Assembly: GCA_963693315.1 (NCBI GenBank)
Contig: OY856187.1
Coordinates: 423,886,429 to 423,950,428, forward strand
Origin: Diogma glabrata
Taxonomy: Eukaryota; Arthropoda; Insecta; Diptera; Cylindrotomidae
Reading direction: 5' to 3'
DNA length: 64,000 nucleotides
Shown: in pieces, positions 45,861 through 55,399 of the stretch
Layout of the letters: each line of letters begins with the position of its first letter
Position numbering within the stretch: position 1 is the stretch's first letter
Position numbers and translations under genes: made by a program
Notes under the pieces: generated by a model
Databases searched by the model: none
Told to the model about the DNA's origin: nothing
The model's input: only the letters and a program-made list of their open reading frames with translations

Positions 45861-46589
45861 AAAAAGTAGCATGTTTTATTCGGGACTTTGTTCGGGATTG
45901 TACTTTTTGTGTTTCGTCTGTAGTTGTGGGCCTTGCTCGTCATTTAGCGCCTATAATAATACTATTTTATATTTGAGTGAATTAAAAGAAATTTTTTATT
46001 ACTTGAACAATCCAATAATAATGTTGTACTTGTCGAAACAGAATGCATGAGTTTTGTGTTATGAAAATTTTGTTTCCCTAACAAAACCTAAGTAAAAAAG
46101 AAAATCAAAAGAAATAAAATTTTTTTCAGAATTTACATTTCGTAAGTAGTATGCAGCTGAAAATAAGAAAAAGTCATCAAGTGACCTGTCAATAGACGTC
46201 GGGCTACCCGTAGAGATTTCTTATTTTCAAATTACCAAACAGAATAAATGTAGTTCCATTTATTTCGTACGAAAAATACTAATAAATTGAATGTTTTACA
46301 ATTTGCCAAATTTGTTTTATTAAACATGTTACAAATATTCTTGACTTAAGTCGTTGCCACATCACACATGATAAAAACTTTCGCCGGATCTTAGCAACGA
46401 TTTTCTAATTTTTTATTAAACGAAAACTCGCTTTGTTTGAATATTATGCCAAATGTATGGTAAATTAGAATACTTTTACGATTCTACATAAACGTAATGA
46501 AATACAAAAGCTTTATTTTCGATACACAATATTTCAAAAATAGACAAGGTCACATTCTTTTCTTAGAAAAAGGGTCAACATGAAATACA

Positions 46590-46870
46590 ATAAAATTACT
46601 TTATGAATCAAATCAACATAACGTAAAATAATCGAATACATATTCTAATATTTTCTCAAGATTTCTAAAAAGTAACCTCGAATTATCTAGAAATTGTGTA
46701 GAATCCTATATAAGGAGTTTCCTCTTGCAAAATAAAGATTAGTTTTATTTTAAACCTGCGACGGTAAAGTTAAAATTATAACAGTGATTTTTAAATTAGT
46801 TTTTGTGAATAAAGAAGAGTTATTGAATAGAAATATCTACACAATATGTTCGAGGTAGTGTAAATCAAAG
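46590..46870 (+). repeat. LTR-like direct repeat, copy 1
   Basis: TTATGAATCAAATCAACATA, CTCGAATTATCTAGA, TATATAAGGAGTTTCCTCTT and AGTGATTTTTAAATTAGTTT followed by GTGAATAAAG. The copy at 50700-50960 keeps the same order. The TATATAAG box followed by AATAAAG resembles an LTR promoter and polyadenylation signal. Confidence 0.5.
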
Positions 46871-47409
46871 CAAATTTGACTATAATAAAAAGAAACGAAA
46901 TAAATTTCGTTTTTCATTTCAGAAGTAGTATATGCAGATGCAGAAGTAGTATGCAGATACATATTTTCATTTTAAAATTACCAAGCGAAATGTATAAAGA
47001 ACATTTATGTTGGACTGACTTAAGAGACATTATTGTTTATTTTTAATATATTTAATAATTAAATAGTAATAGTTAGACTAAATGGAAAACTTGTCTTAGA
47101 AGGTATGTGGACTAATGGTAAAAGTTTGGGTGTTGTAAAGCAAAGTTGAAAAGTTGTGATTATTGAAAATCTACATTACGCTAAATGGAGATGTTTTCTA
47201 GGAAGTTTTCTGAACTAATTGAAGGAACAGTTTGTTTGGAAAATTTCAGTTGTAATTATTGAAAATAAACATTTATCTATATGAAGAGGATTTTTGGGAT
47301 GTTTTCTGAACTAATAGAAAATATTAACTATGGGTAGGTATAATATGTCGTTTTATTAGAAAAAATGAAATTTTTAAGATTAAATGAAGAAGTTTTTGAG
47401 AACTTAGCT

Positions 47410-47700
47410 TATTCCATGTTATTATATTAATTTATGATCAATTATAATTTTTCGACAACGCATTGATGTTTTGTGTTAGTTATTAATGCATATCTAAACA
47501 GAAATAAAGCACTTGTACTTTTACAATGTCTCTTATGTTTCATATTTCTCATATTTCTCATTTCTAAAACTTAAAACTCTTAAAATCCTTCTTCTGAAAA
47601 CTATGTAAAATCCCTTAACACATACCGAAGTTTTGATATCTCAAAGCCTTTAGATTTCAGTCCTTTCATATTTTACTATTACTATCAACATACATTTTCT
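47410..47700 (+). repeat. Direct repeat, copy 2
   Basis: Diverged copy of 45545-45860 (AATTTTTCGACAACGCATTG, TGTGTTAGTT, TTTCAGTCCTTTCATATTTT). Confidence 0.5.
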
Positions 47701-47990
47701 TGTGTGTCGTTTATGTAGGCTGTCAATAAGTGTTCCAACCCTGTATTAATTTTTTTTAATGGTCGAGTGTCACTTGAAAATCTTTTTTTGAATCGATTAA
47801 TTTTTTATGTTATCAACCCGTGTTTTGTTAATTGTTAATTTATCGCTTCAACAAACTTTGATCTGAATGAAAATTGAACCCAGGTACTCCGATTTTAGGT
47901 CCAGCTTGTGGACGACACCTAGGTTACTCAACATTTTAATATATAATAGCAATACAGCTTGTCGTTATTTTGAAAAAACAAATTACTCAC

Positions 47991-48052
47991 CTCCACCGGA
48001 ATATCGTCGCCGATCAGTCATCCCTTAAACTCCGACCCCACCCCATCCGTAT
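47991..48052 (-). CDS. Start-codon exon, probably of the MADF-BESS gene
   Basis: It is bounded by acceptor TTTATTTTCACAG and donor GTGAGT on the minus strand. Within the 62 nt, the ATG at 48021 opens MTDRRRYSGG and leaves the exon in phase 1. The first MADF-BESS exon recognised (41697) needs exactly phase 1. The Tlk exon at 23307 has the same entry phase, so assignment by phase alone is not unique; distance favours the MADF-BESS gene. The exon is GC-rich against its surroundings. An acceptor in front implies a non-coding exon further upstream. Confidence 0.55.
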
Positions 48053-48814
48053 CTGTGAAAATAAAAATATATTTATATAACACGTCATTTGAAAAATTTT
48101 CCATCTTAACCTAATTTAAACTTCATCAATATATACATTATGCGTTTTTTCATAATTTGAAATCAATATTTATTTTTAAAACTCAAGGACTTATAACAAA
48201 ATAACAAAAATTATTAAAAAATTTTAAAAAGTTATATATTGTAACCAACGAAAATACAAATTGCTTATCGCTTCGAACAAATCAGAAATAGCTATGTCAG
48301 TAATCTATCAAACACGATAGTTTTTGACTATCCATATTTACATAAATAAACCACGACAATGCAACTAAATTGACAAAAAATGAACATAAAAAAAATAAAA
48401 ACGAAAAAATTTATCGAAGGAGAAAAATTTAAAATGTGGTGTGATTGGGTGACGTAGAAGTAGAATAATGATTATAATTTCAAAGTACGGCTGAAGTTTA
48501 TTGAATCTATTTATAAAGTAAAATAAAAGAAAATGGCGTTTCCCGTCACTACCAAAACAAATGTGTATGTTATCAAAACAAAAAAGTTGATGTAAAGTAT
48601 TTTAAAAAAATAGTGCATTTGTACAAAAGATGAAAACACTATTTTTTCGTGAATGAAAATTTGTTGACGAGACGCTAGTAACAGCTGCTTCTTGATCCAA
48701 AAAATGGAGCGACGGAGTTGCACCTTTCGTCGAAATTATTATGATGGTTCTTGATCGGAACTGCGTTCTGAGTACTTCTGGGGCGTAGACCTGCCCATCT
48801 TGAAAAGAAAAACC
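48053..48814. other. Unassigned stretch
   Basis: AT-rich to about 48650. Then a less biased segment follows (48660-48810) whose minus strand reads MGRSTPQKYSERSSDQEPS and parallel frames. It might be the 5' end of another LINE in opposite orientation, but this is not supported further. Confidence 0.35.
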
Positions 48815-48925
48815 AACCAACCTGACGAAGGAAGATTTGTGGTACCGCCCAAGAGCAGTAGCAAGAGTTCCAGAATCTGAACATGGAGCCGGAAGAGTAG
48901 CTTCGCATCGCCGCTACAACAACGA
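48815..48925 (+). pseudogene. LINE A 3' end, severely 5'-truncated copy
   Basis: AACCAACCTGACGA followed by GGAAGATTTGTGGTACCGCC matches 17045-17160 closely, down to CGCTACAACAA. LINE C begins directly after it. Confidence 0.8.
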
Positions 48926-50509
48926 GACGCCAGCGTCAATTTCAACAACGTTAACCGGCATATTTCCCGACTCTTGGAAGCTGGCCAGCGTTCAACCCAT
49001 ACCAAAGAAAGGCAGTAAGATGGATCCTAACAATTATAGACCAATTGCAATTCTGTCGGTTTTAGCTAAAATATTTAAAAAATATGTTAACTACAATTTA
49101 ATAGATTACTTAGAGGTGTCGCGAATTATTGATGATAAACAGTATGGTTTTCGTAGAAGTCATGCAACAGGTGATCTGTTAGCCTACGTATCCCATCTCT
49201 GGAACAAATCGCTGGAAAACCATGGTGAAACATTCAGTATTTCACTTGACATTTCTAAAGCATTTGATAAAGTGTGGCATAAAAATCTCATAGCTAAATT
49301 AAAATCTTATGGCATAGACCATCTTACTGTCTCATGGATTCATAGTTTTCTTTCAGGTCGCCAATTTCATGTTAATTTAGATGGTATCACATCCAATATT
49401 TTCACAACCAATGCTGGGGTTCCCCAAGGTTCTGCACTCTCACCAACCTTGTTTCTTCTATACATTAATGAATTACTTATTTCCACAGTGCACCCAATCC
49501 ACAGTTTTGCTGATGACAGCACATTGCATGCATCACATGCATCTCCTAAATTTCGATCTCATATACTGCAGTTACCACTGATAGAGAGCTGGTAATTGAT
49601 TCTATCAACAAAGATCTGGAGCGTATAATGGAATGGGGAGATCGTAATCTTGTTTCATTTAATCCAACCAAAACCAAATTATGCCGTCTTTCACGAATAG
49701 AGCGACATAAAAATTTCCCTATTAAAATAAACCACGAGGAATTGCGTGAGGTTGAATCAGTTAGACTTCTTGGAGTGGATATTCAAAATAACCTGAAATG
49801 GAATAAACATGTGTTCAACCTCGCTAAATCTGCAATGCAAAAATTAGGATTCTTGAGTCGATGTAAAAAGTATTTCAATCCCGAGCAAATTTTGCTAATC
49901 TTCAAGTCCTTTATTCGTCCATGTATGGAGTACTGCTGTCATGTTTGGGGAGGTGCTTGTCAGTCAACAATAAAATGTCTAGACTCTGTACAGAGAAAAT
50001 CAATACGGTTGATTGGTAATACCGAGCTAACGGATCAGCTTGATTCACTCCAGCACAGAAGAAATGTGGCGGAATTATCAATCTACTATAAATATAACTT
50101 TAGCGAATTCTCCTCTAAGGAAATTCAAAATATCCTTCCATCGTGTGCGCACTATAATCGACAAACAAGAGCTGCCGAGTCGTCCTATTTATTTGTTGTA
50201 CAAATACCTCGTTGTAGAACTGTGTCCTTTCAGAACGACTATTTTAATAGAGTGGCCAAATTGTGGAACTCAATGCCTCCCTCTGTATTTCCCGATGAAT
50301 TTTCCCTTCAGGCGTTTAAAAAAAATGTCCATAATCATTTAAAACAATTAGTATAGTTATCCCTATATCCCCATTCCTTCCATTTTCCTCATCTCCTTCC
50401 TTTATAGTTGACATGGTATCTTCGGATATTCAAAGAGTCTAAATAATAAATATATCATATTTAGTGTGCTAAACATGTCTAACTAATTAATAAAAAAAAA
50501 AAAAAAAAA
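48926..50509 (+). pseudogene. LINE C: Jockey-type reverse transcriptase, one frameshift
   Basis: RT blocks appear in order: SWKLASVQPIPKKGSKMDPN, YRPIAILSVLAKIF, QYGFRRSHATGDLLAYVSHL, motif A SISLDISKAFDKVWH, motif B AGVPQGSALSPTLFLLYINE, motif C HSFADDSTLHA. Near 49565 a single frameshift moves the reading to CTTDRELVIDSINKDLERIM. The frame then stays open to the C-terminus (NRVAKLWNSMPPSVFPDEFS, HNHLKQLV) at 50356. A 3' UTR and an 18-bp A tail (50492-50509) follow. It is 5'-truncated and lacks the endonuclease. Few lesions suggest a fairly young insertion. Confidence 0.9.
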
Positions 50510-50699
50510 CGTAAAACGTTTTCATCTGACGAGGAAATGCAATTTTTTCTACGATAGTAAATATTGTTACGATTACAGAAAGATTTAGACTATTACAGTT
50601 TCTTCCAGTAAAATCAAATCACAACGAAATGCAACAACAAATGAATGAAATGAATAGTGTGTGTTGTTGTACTTCGTGGAATTCGGGTCAACAATAAAT

Positions 50700-50960
50700 A
50701 AAATTGAATGATTTTATGAATCAAATCAGCATAACGTAAAGTAATCGAATATTCTACTATTTTTTCAAGGTTTCTAAAAAGTGACCTCGAATTATCTAGA
50801 ATTAAACAGAATGGTATATAAGCGATTGCCTCTTGTAGATTAGAATAAGTGTTATTTTAAACCTGCGATAGTGAAGTTATAAGCATAAAAGTGATTTTTA
50901 AATTAATTTTTGTGAATAAAGTTTAAACTGTATCAAGTAGAAATAATTTGTGTATTATTT
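50700..50960 (+). repeat. LTR-like direct repeat, copy 2
   Basis: Partner of 46590-46870: TTATGAATCAAATCAGCATA, CTCGAATTATCTAGAATT, TATATAAGCGATTGCCTCTT, GTGATTTTTAAATTAATTTT. Confidence 0.5.
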
Positions 50961-51179
50961 TAAACGTTGTATTACTGGAAATTTCTATAATCAACCGTTG
51001 GAGTTTCTGAAGCTGTTGAAAGAATATTCTAGTTAGGAATATTGTTTTCTATTTTCCTATTGTTGTGGAACAATTAAGTTGAAGACTTAATAAAACCTGG
51101 TGTTTGTGCTTACTAACCAGTGATCGAACTCAGAAGGGATTTGGGAATTGCGTTTATCGAATTGTGAGTTAGGCCAATT

Positions 51180-51432
51180 CGAAGGAAGGAAGATCGCAGA
51201 AAGACTTCTTTGTCCGAACTGCATACAAATGGAATAGTTTGCCGGAATCCATTGTCTCAGGTGGCTTCAATCCGCAGAGGTTTAAAAAAAGCGTTCATCA
51301 ATACCTTGGAACGCAGGTTGTTGTGGGAACGCAGGTTGTTGTGGGACCTAGGTCTTAAAAGGTATTTGTGTGTTGTTGTGACACATATTCTAAACCCTTT
51401 AATACAACACTTTTTATTTAAAAAAAAAAAAT
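51180..51432 (+). pseudogene. LINE E: 3' end only
   Basis: It reads RKDFFVRTAYKWNSLPESIV, SGGFNPQRFKKSVHQYLG and TQVVVGTQVVVGPRS, then a stop. GAACGCAGGTTGTTGTGG is duplicated in tandem, hence the doubled TQVVVG. It ends TACAACACTTTTTATTT plus an A-run. It is the same family as LINE D. Confidence 0.8.
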
Positions 51433-51519
51433 ATCATTAATGCAGCATTCCGATTAAGGTATGTATTGATGCAATGCAAAGTAGCAGATGTGATTATGAT
51501 CCTAAAACCGAATTAATTA

Positions 51520-52080
51520 CCAGATGACAAAAACTCGTATAGATCGATATTATTCCACATTGAAAAAGATTGATGCAAGAATCCCGCAGGGTAGTGTCCT
51601 AGGACCGGTACTATACCTGCTTTATACAAGAGATTTACCTAGCCTAAGCAAAACAACTATTGCAACCTTGGCAGACGATACCTCAATTTTGACCACCGGA
51701 AAAAACGTAGAAGAAGCAACTAGCAAACTGCAATACGCTACTAATATAATCCACAACTGGACAAAAAGATGGCGAATTAAGCTGAATGAACCAAAATTCT
51801 CTCATGTTAACCTCACTAATCAAAAAATAAATCAAATACCCCTGAAAATCAACTCGACACAAGTTGCTTATCCAAACACAGCAAAATATTTAGACTAAAT
51901 GCTAAACTGAGATGGAAGGAACATGTTGAAAAGAAAAAAGAACAGAATTTGATATTAAGAAAGATGTACTGGTCACTTGGAAGAAACTCTAAAAAATATT
52001 AATTAAATACTAAAGAAGAATTAAAATTTATAGGATAAAAATACTCAAAATTTTATATTCGAAGAAAATTATATACATAC
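51520..52080 (+). pseudogene. LINE F: RT core fragment
   Basis: IPQGSVLGPVLYLLYTRDLP (motif B), TIATLADDTSILTTG (motif C, LADD) and IHNWTKRWRIKLNEPKFSHV. Then, past a stop, RWKEHVEKKK and LILRKMYWSLGRNSKKY follow. It is truncated at both ends and ends close to the T-run of LINE G. Confidence 0.85.
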
Positions 52081-52087
52081 ACATATA

Positions 52088-52089
<2 letters not shown>

Positions 52090-52126
<37 letters not shown>

Positions 52127-53995
52127 TTTGAAAAAAATAGTTTTTATTGACACAATAAAAAGTACAAAAGAATATTTTTATATAAGAGAAAACTTTTTTT
52201 TTTTACCTAAGAGGTCTTAAAAGTAGACCTATTCTAGGAAATTACCAACTTAAAACAAGCACTAATTGGAATAACGGGATTAAAGTGGGATAAAAAATTA
52301 AAGCAGGGTTTATAGAGAGATAAACAGTACTGAAAAAATTATTCAAAACCTAAATTTCCTCTAACATGTATTATGCGTCAGAGTCAAACTCTTGTTTAGC
52401 TACTCACAAATTGTAAAGTATCAAAATTAATCAAAAATTAAAAATGCAGTTTTCTGGACAGAGTATTAGGACGACGACTTTCTGGACGCGGCACGAAGAA
52501 AAAAAAAATATCCATAGACTTAGCGAGATGTAATGAAGGTGTTTAAAAGGTGAGCTCGAGTGAATTTTTTGAAGTGTGATATCGTGGTAACGCACTTTAT
52601 GTGGTCGGGTAATGAGTTGTAGATTGTAAGACCTTTGCTGAATATGCTGCTTTGCGTAAGGTTAGTCCTAGCGTATATTGGCCTAAACAACTGCGCAGAA
52701 CGAGTGCTGTGATCATGAAAGTGTTCATTTGTGCTAAAGCAGAATGCTGATTTAGTTGAATTGTTGATTATTTTGTAGATGATAAGCAGTGTTTCGTAGT
52801 TGAACATTACTGTAATTGGTAAGATGTTGTCCTTATATAGATCGACCGTGTGCGTTCTAAATTTCAAATTGTATAGATTTTTGATGGCTCGGTTCTGGAT
52901 GACTTGAAGCTCACGAATTTTGTAGGAAGGTGCTGCACCCCAGATTGGATTTAGATATGTAAGAATAGAATGGAAATACGCAAAGTAAAGCGATTTTAAT
53001 ACGTGACTGGGAAGGGCAAAATTAACTTTTTTCAGAACACCGGCCAGACCGGAGAGTCTTTTCGCCAACATGTCAATGTGCGGTACCCAGTTTAAGTTGT
53101 GGTTAAGAATAAGACCGAGGTACCTCACTTCCTTAACACAACTGATTGACATTCCACCAACAACGATATGGTTAATCATGTGTTCCATTGACGAGTTCCT
53201 CTGATAGAACACAATGAATTCTGTCTTTTTTGTATTAATGGTTAATTGGTTGGCAACCATCCAGTTCTGCAGTACCTTGTAGTCATTTTGCATGGCTTGC
53301 TGCAGGTCACAATATGAAAGTTCACCGTAGACTAACGCTGCATCGTCTGCAAACAGTTGTAGCATTCCTTGTAAGTTTGTACTGAAAATATCATTAATGA
53401 AGACGAGAAAAAGTAGGGGACCTAAAATGGACCCTTGAGGAACACCCGCAGTTATCAATTTTTGTTGGCTCTTATCTCCATTAATTTGAACAAATTGTTT
53501 TCTATTGGTGAAATAGCTGGTAAACATTTTATATGCATTACCCTTAAGCCCGAGTCTTCTAAGTTTTGTCAACAGTATTTGATGGTTTACGCAGTCAAAG
53601 GCTTTTTTTATGTCAATCAGGAGAACCGAAGTTTTAAGTTTTTTTTCTATGTTGTGATAGATTTGAACGATAAGATTTAAACATGCTGATAAAGTCGATG
53701 AACCCTTCCGAAAACCAAACTGGTGATTCGATATAAATTGGATACTAACCAGATGTCGCTCAAGGCGCGTTTTAATCACTTCCTCCAAGATTTTAGAAAA
53801 TACAGGAAGTACAGAGATTGGTCTGTAGTTCTCTGGATCTGATTTTTCACCATTCATTTTGTAAATGGGTGTTACTCGGGCGATTTTGAGTTTATCTGGA
53901 AAATACCCATTCTTTAGAGATGAGTTGATGAGATTAGTTAGAAGTGGAGCAAGCTCGGTTTTGATTGATTTAACTAGCTTAGCTGAGGAAACATT
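52090..53995 (-). mobile_element. LINE G: 5'-truncated insertion with poly-A tail, minus strand
   Basis: A T35 run at 52090-52124 marks the poly-A tail on the minus strand. About 395 bp of 3' UTR precede it, then the RT frame. Upstream of the annotated frame the coding sequence continues to about 53995 (VSSAKLVKSIKTELAPLLTN, YFPDKLKIARVTPIYK), where the copy is truncated. Flanks are both ACATATGTGTATA-rich, so the target duplication is unclear. Confidence 0.88.
52520..53857 (-). CDS. LINE G reverse transcriptase, 445-codon intact frame
   Basis: RT motifs run in order without a stop: NYRPISVLPVFSKILEEVIK, HQFGFRKGSSTLSACLNLIV, motif A VLLIDIKKAFDCVNHQILLT, motif B AGVPQGSILGPLLFLVFIND, motif C LQLFADDAALVYG, then VRYLGLILNHNLNW and the C-terminal NSLPDHIKCVTTISHFKKF. 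The enzyme copies element RNA into DNA at the target site. The frame is open further upstream to about 53995, so the ATG at 53857 is internal and the true N-terminus (linker and endonuclease) is lost by truncation. It is a CR1/Jockey-type protein, very little mutated but unlikely to be autonomous. Confidence 0.88.
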   Translation of the reverse strand: MNGEKSDPENYRPISVLPVFSKILEEVIKTRLERHLVSIQFISNHQFGFRKGSSTLSACLNLIVQIYHNIEKKLKTSVLLIDIKKAFDCVNHQILLTKLRRLGLKGNAYKMFTSYFTNRKQFVQINGDKSQQKLITAGVPQGSILGPLLFLVFINDIFSTNLQGMLQLFADDAALVYGELSYCDLQQAMQNDYKVLQNWMVANQLTINTKKTEFIVFYQRNSSMEHMINHIVVGGMSISCVKEVRYLGLILNHNLNWVPHIDMLAKRLSGLAGVLKKVNFALPSHVLKSLYFAYFHSILTYLNPIWGAAPSYKIRELQVIQNRAIKNLYNLKFRTHTVDLYKDNILPITVMFNYETLLIIYKIINNSTKSAFCFSTNEHFHDHSTRSAQLFRPIYARTNLTQSSIFSKGLTIYNSLPDHIKCVTTISHFKKFTRAHLLNTFITSR

Positions 53996-54249
53996 ACATA
54001 TGTGTATATTACATATGTGTATACACTTATACCCTTTTCCTCAACCTGGAATACGAATTCGATTAACAGAAAACCAAAAATATGTATTTTAGTTTGTATT
54101 CTAACTATAAGTTCTAGAAAGATATTTAGAGACATTTGTTTTTTCAGACGCTTCAAAAGTTGGTGAAAAGGCGATACCGCATTGTCATTAAATAAATTTG
54201 AAGCACACATAGCCACTGCCTTATTATGGTGACGCTTCTCAATGTACAA

Positions 54250-54497
54250 CGCAACCTTTTTTTCCTCAAATATATGATTTTAGCATTTTTCTTACTGCGC
54301 CAGAAGATTTTTGTTGTTACCTCCACCACCTTCTCTGACAAACTCTCCACAATCTTTTGTTGTAAAACACAATGCAAATGCAACTTCTTCTTCGGCCATT
54401 AATGTTCCTGACTTTTTTTACGAGGTCAGTGAAAATATTTTTTTTTTATTCTTTTCATACTTTTTTTGAAATTTTTATGTTTACGTTAATTTTTTTT
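54250..54497. other. Short unassigned coding-like traces
   Basis: On the minus strand, MAEEEVAFALCFTTKDCGEF starts at about 54401 and ends after 35 codons. A frame at 54249-53974 contains NKAVAMCASNLFNDNAVSPF. I do not recognise either. Confidence 0.25.
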
Positions 54498-54627
54498 ACA
54501 AACCGAGACTTTCCCTTATTATGCGAAACTACTACGATCGTTAAGCGAGTCATTTTTTTAACTAGTTATTTTGCTCGTTATGCGAATTACTCGATATGAG
54601 AGGTGCTCGTTAAACGAAGTTTTACTG
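54498..54627 (+). repeat. Tigger/pogo-type terminal region, one end only
   Basis: The minus strand reads CAGTAAAACTTCGTTTAACG, then AGCACCTCTCATATCGAG and GCATAACGAGC. This closely follows the CAGTAGAACCTCGATTAACG-type ends of pogo/Tigger elements. No matching left end or TA on the outer side (GTTTA follows) is seen, so it is a relic. Confidence 0.6.
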
Positions 54628-54778
54628 GTTTAGGCAGTTTCTGATGTGCATCTAAGGTGGATCACGCGTAACCAATTCTTTGCAGGAATAATCGTTCTAG
54701 TAGCAGCTTAAATTTTAGTGAGTCGGCAGTTCTTTTTCTGGTATAACTGGCACTTTTTATTGAGGCTGACGATGCCTA

Positions 54779-54865
54779 AATTAAAAGGGACCAAATCACC
54801 CTACAGCCTTGACGCGCGCTTTCGTGGGTGATCTAGGCTGTAGGGTGATTTGGTCCCTTTTAATT
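54779..54865. repeat. 87-bp perfect hairpin, 30-bp arms
   Basis: AATTAAAAGGGACCAAATCA and CCCTACAGCC are followed by a 27-nt GC-rich loop and then the exact complement. GAGGC and GCCTC extend the pairing outside after a bulge. It is similar in design to the hairpin at 11960-12036 but different in sequence. Confidence 0.85.
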
Positions 54866-55009
54866 TCGGCCTCTCTGTATTGCATCTGTGATTGTGTGGC
54901 TGGCAAATATTTTCCTGAAGCCATCATATTGAGGCATTTCTTGAAGCCACGAGTTACTTGGATCAGTAATCAGTGCGCATGGAGGAGTCAGTTTTTGCGG
55001 GTTTGTGAC

Positions 55010-55150
55010 TTTTTAGTTTTAGATCTACGGGTGTGATAACCCCACGTACGCCAGTCGCTATTATTGAGTTAACGTGAGATATAATTAGCCAAGGTGATAT
55101 TTTAGGGATGCTGCCGGATTCAGCCAACGGTAGCCCTCTCAATCTTAGTT
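55010..55150. repeat. Copy of the AACCCCACGTACGCCAGTC repeat
   Basis: GGGTGTGATAACCCCACGTA, then GAGTTAACGTGAGATATAA and CAATCTTAGTTATGGA. Related to 32140-32290 and 39430-39560. Confidence 0.55.
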
Positions 55151-55399
55151 ATGGAGATGATTCCATGCTATTGCATATATCGAGCAGAGTTATACTTTAC
55201 GTGGTAGTGATTTTCTATGTTCCAGATATTTGGAGAAGAAACGGCGCAATTTTACTGTACTATGCTGCCGCAATAGCCGTAGATGCTTCCGAGTAGTTTC
55301 GGTGCTGCAAACATATCGTCGCGAAACCAAAAGTAGATAATAAAGAGTGACGTGAGTAAATAATAAAGAGTGAGTGAAGATCAAATCATATCCAGAGGC

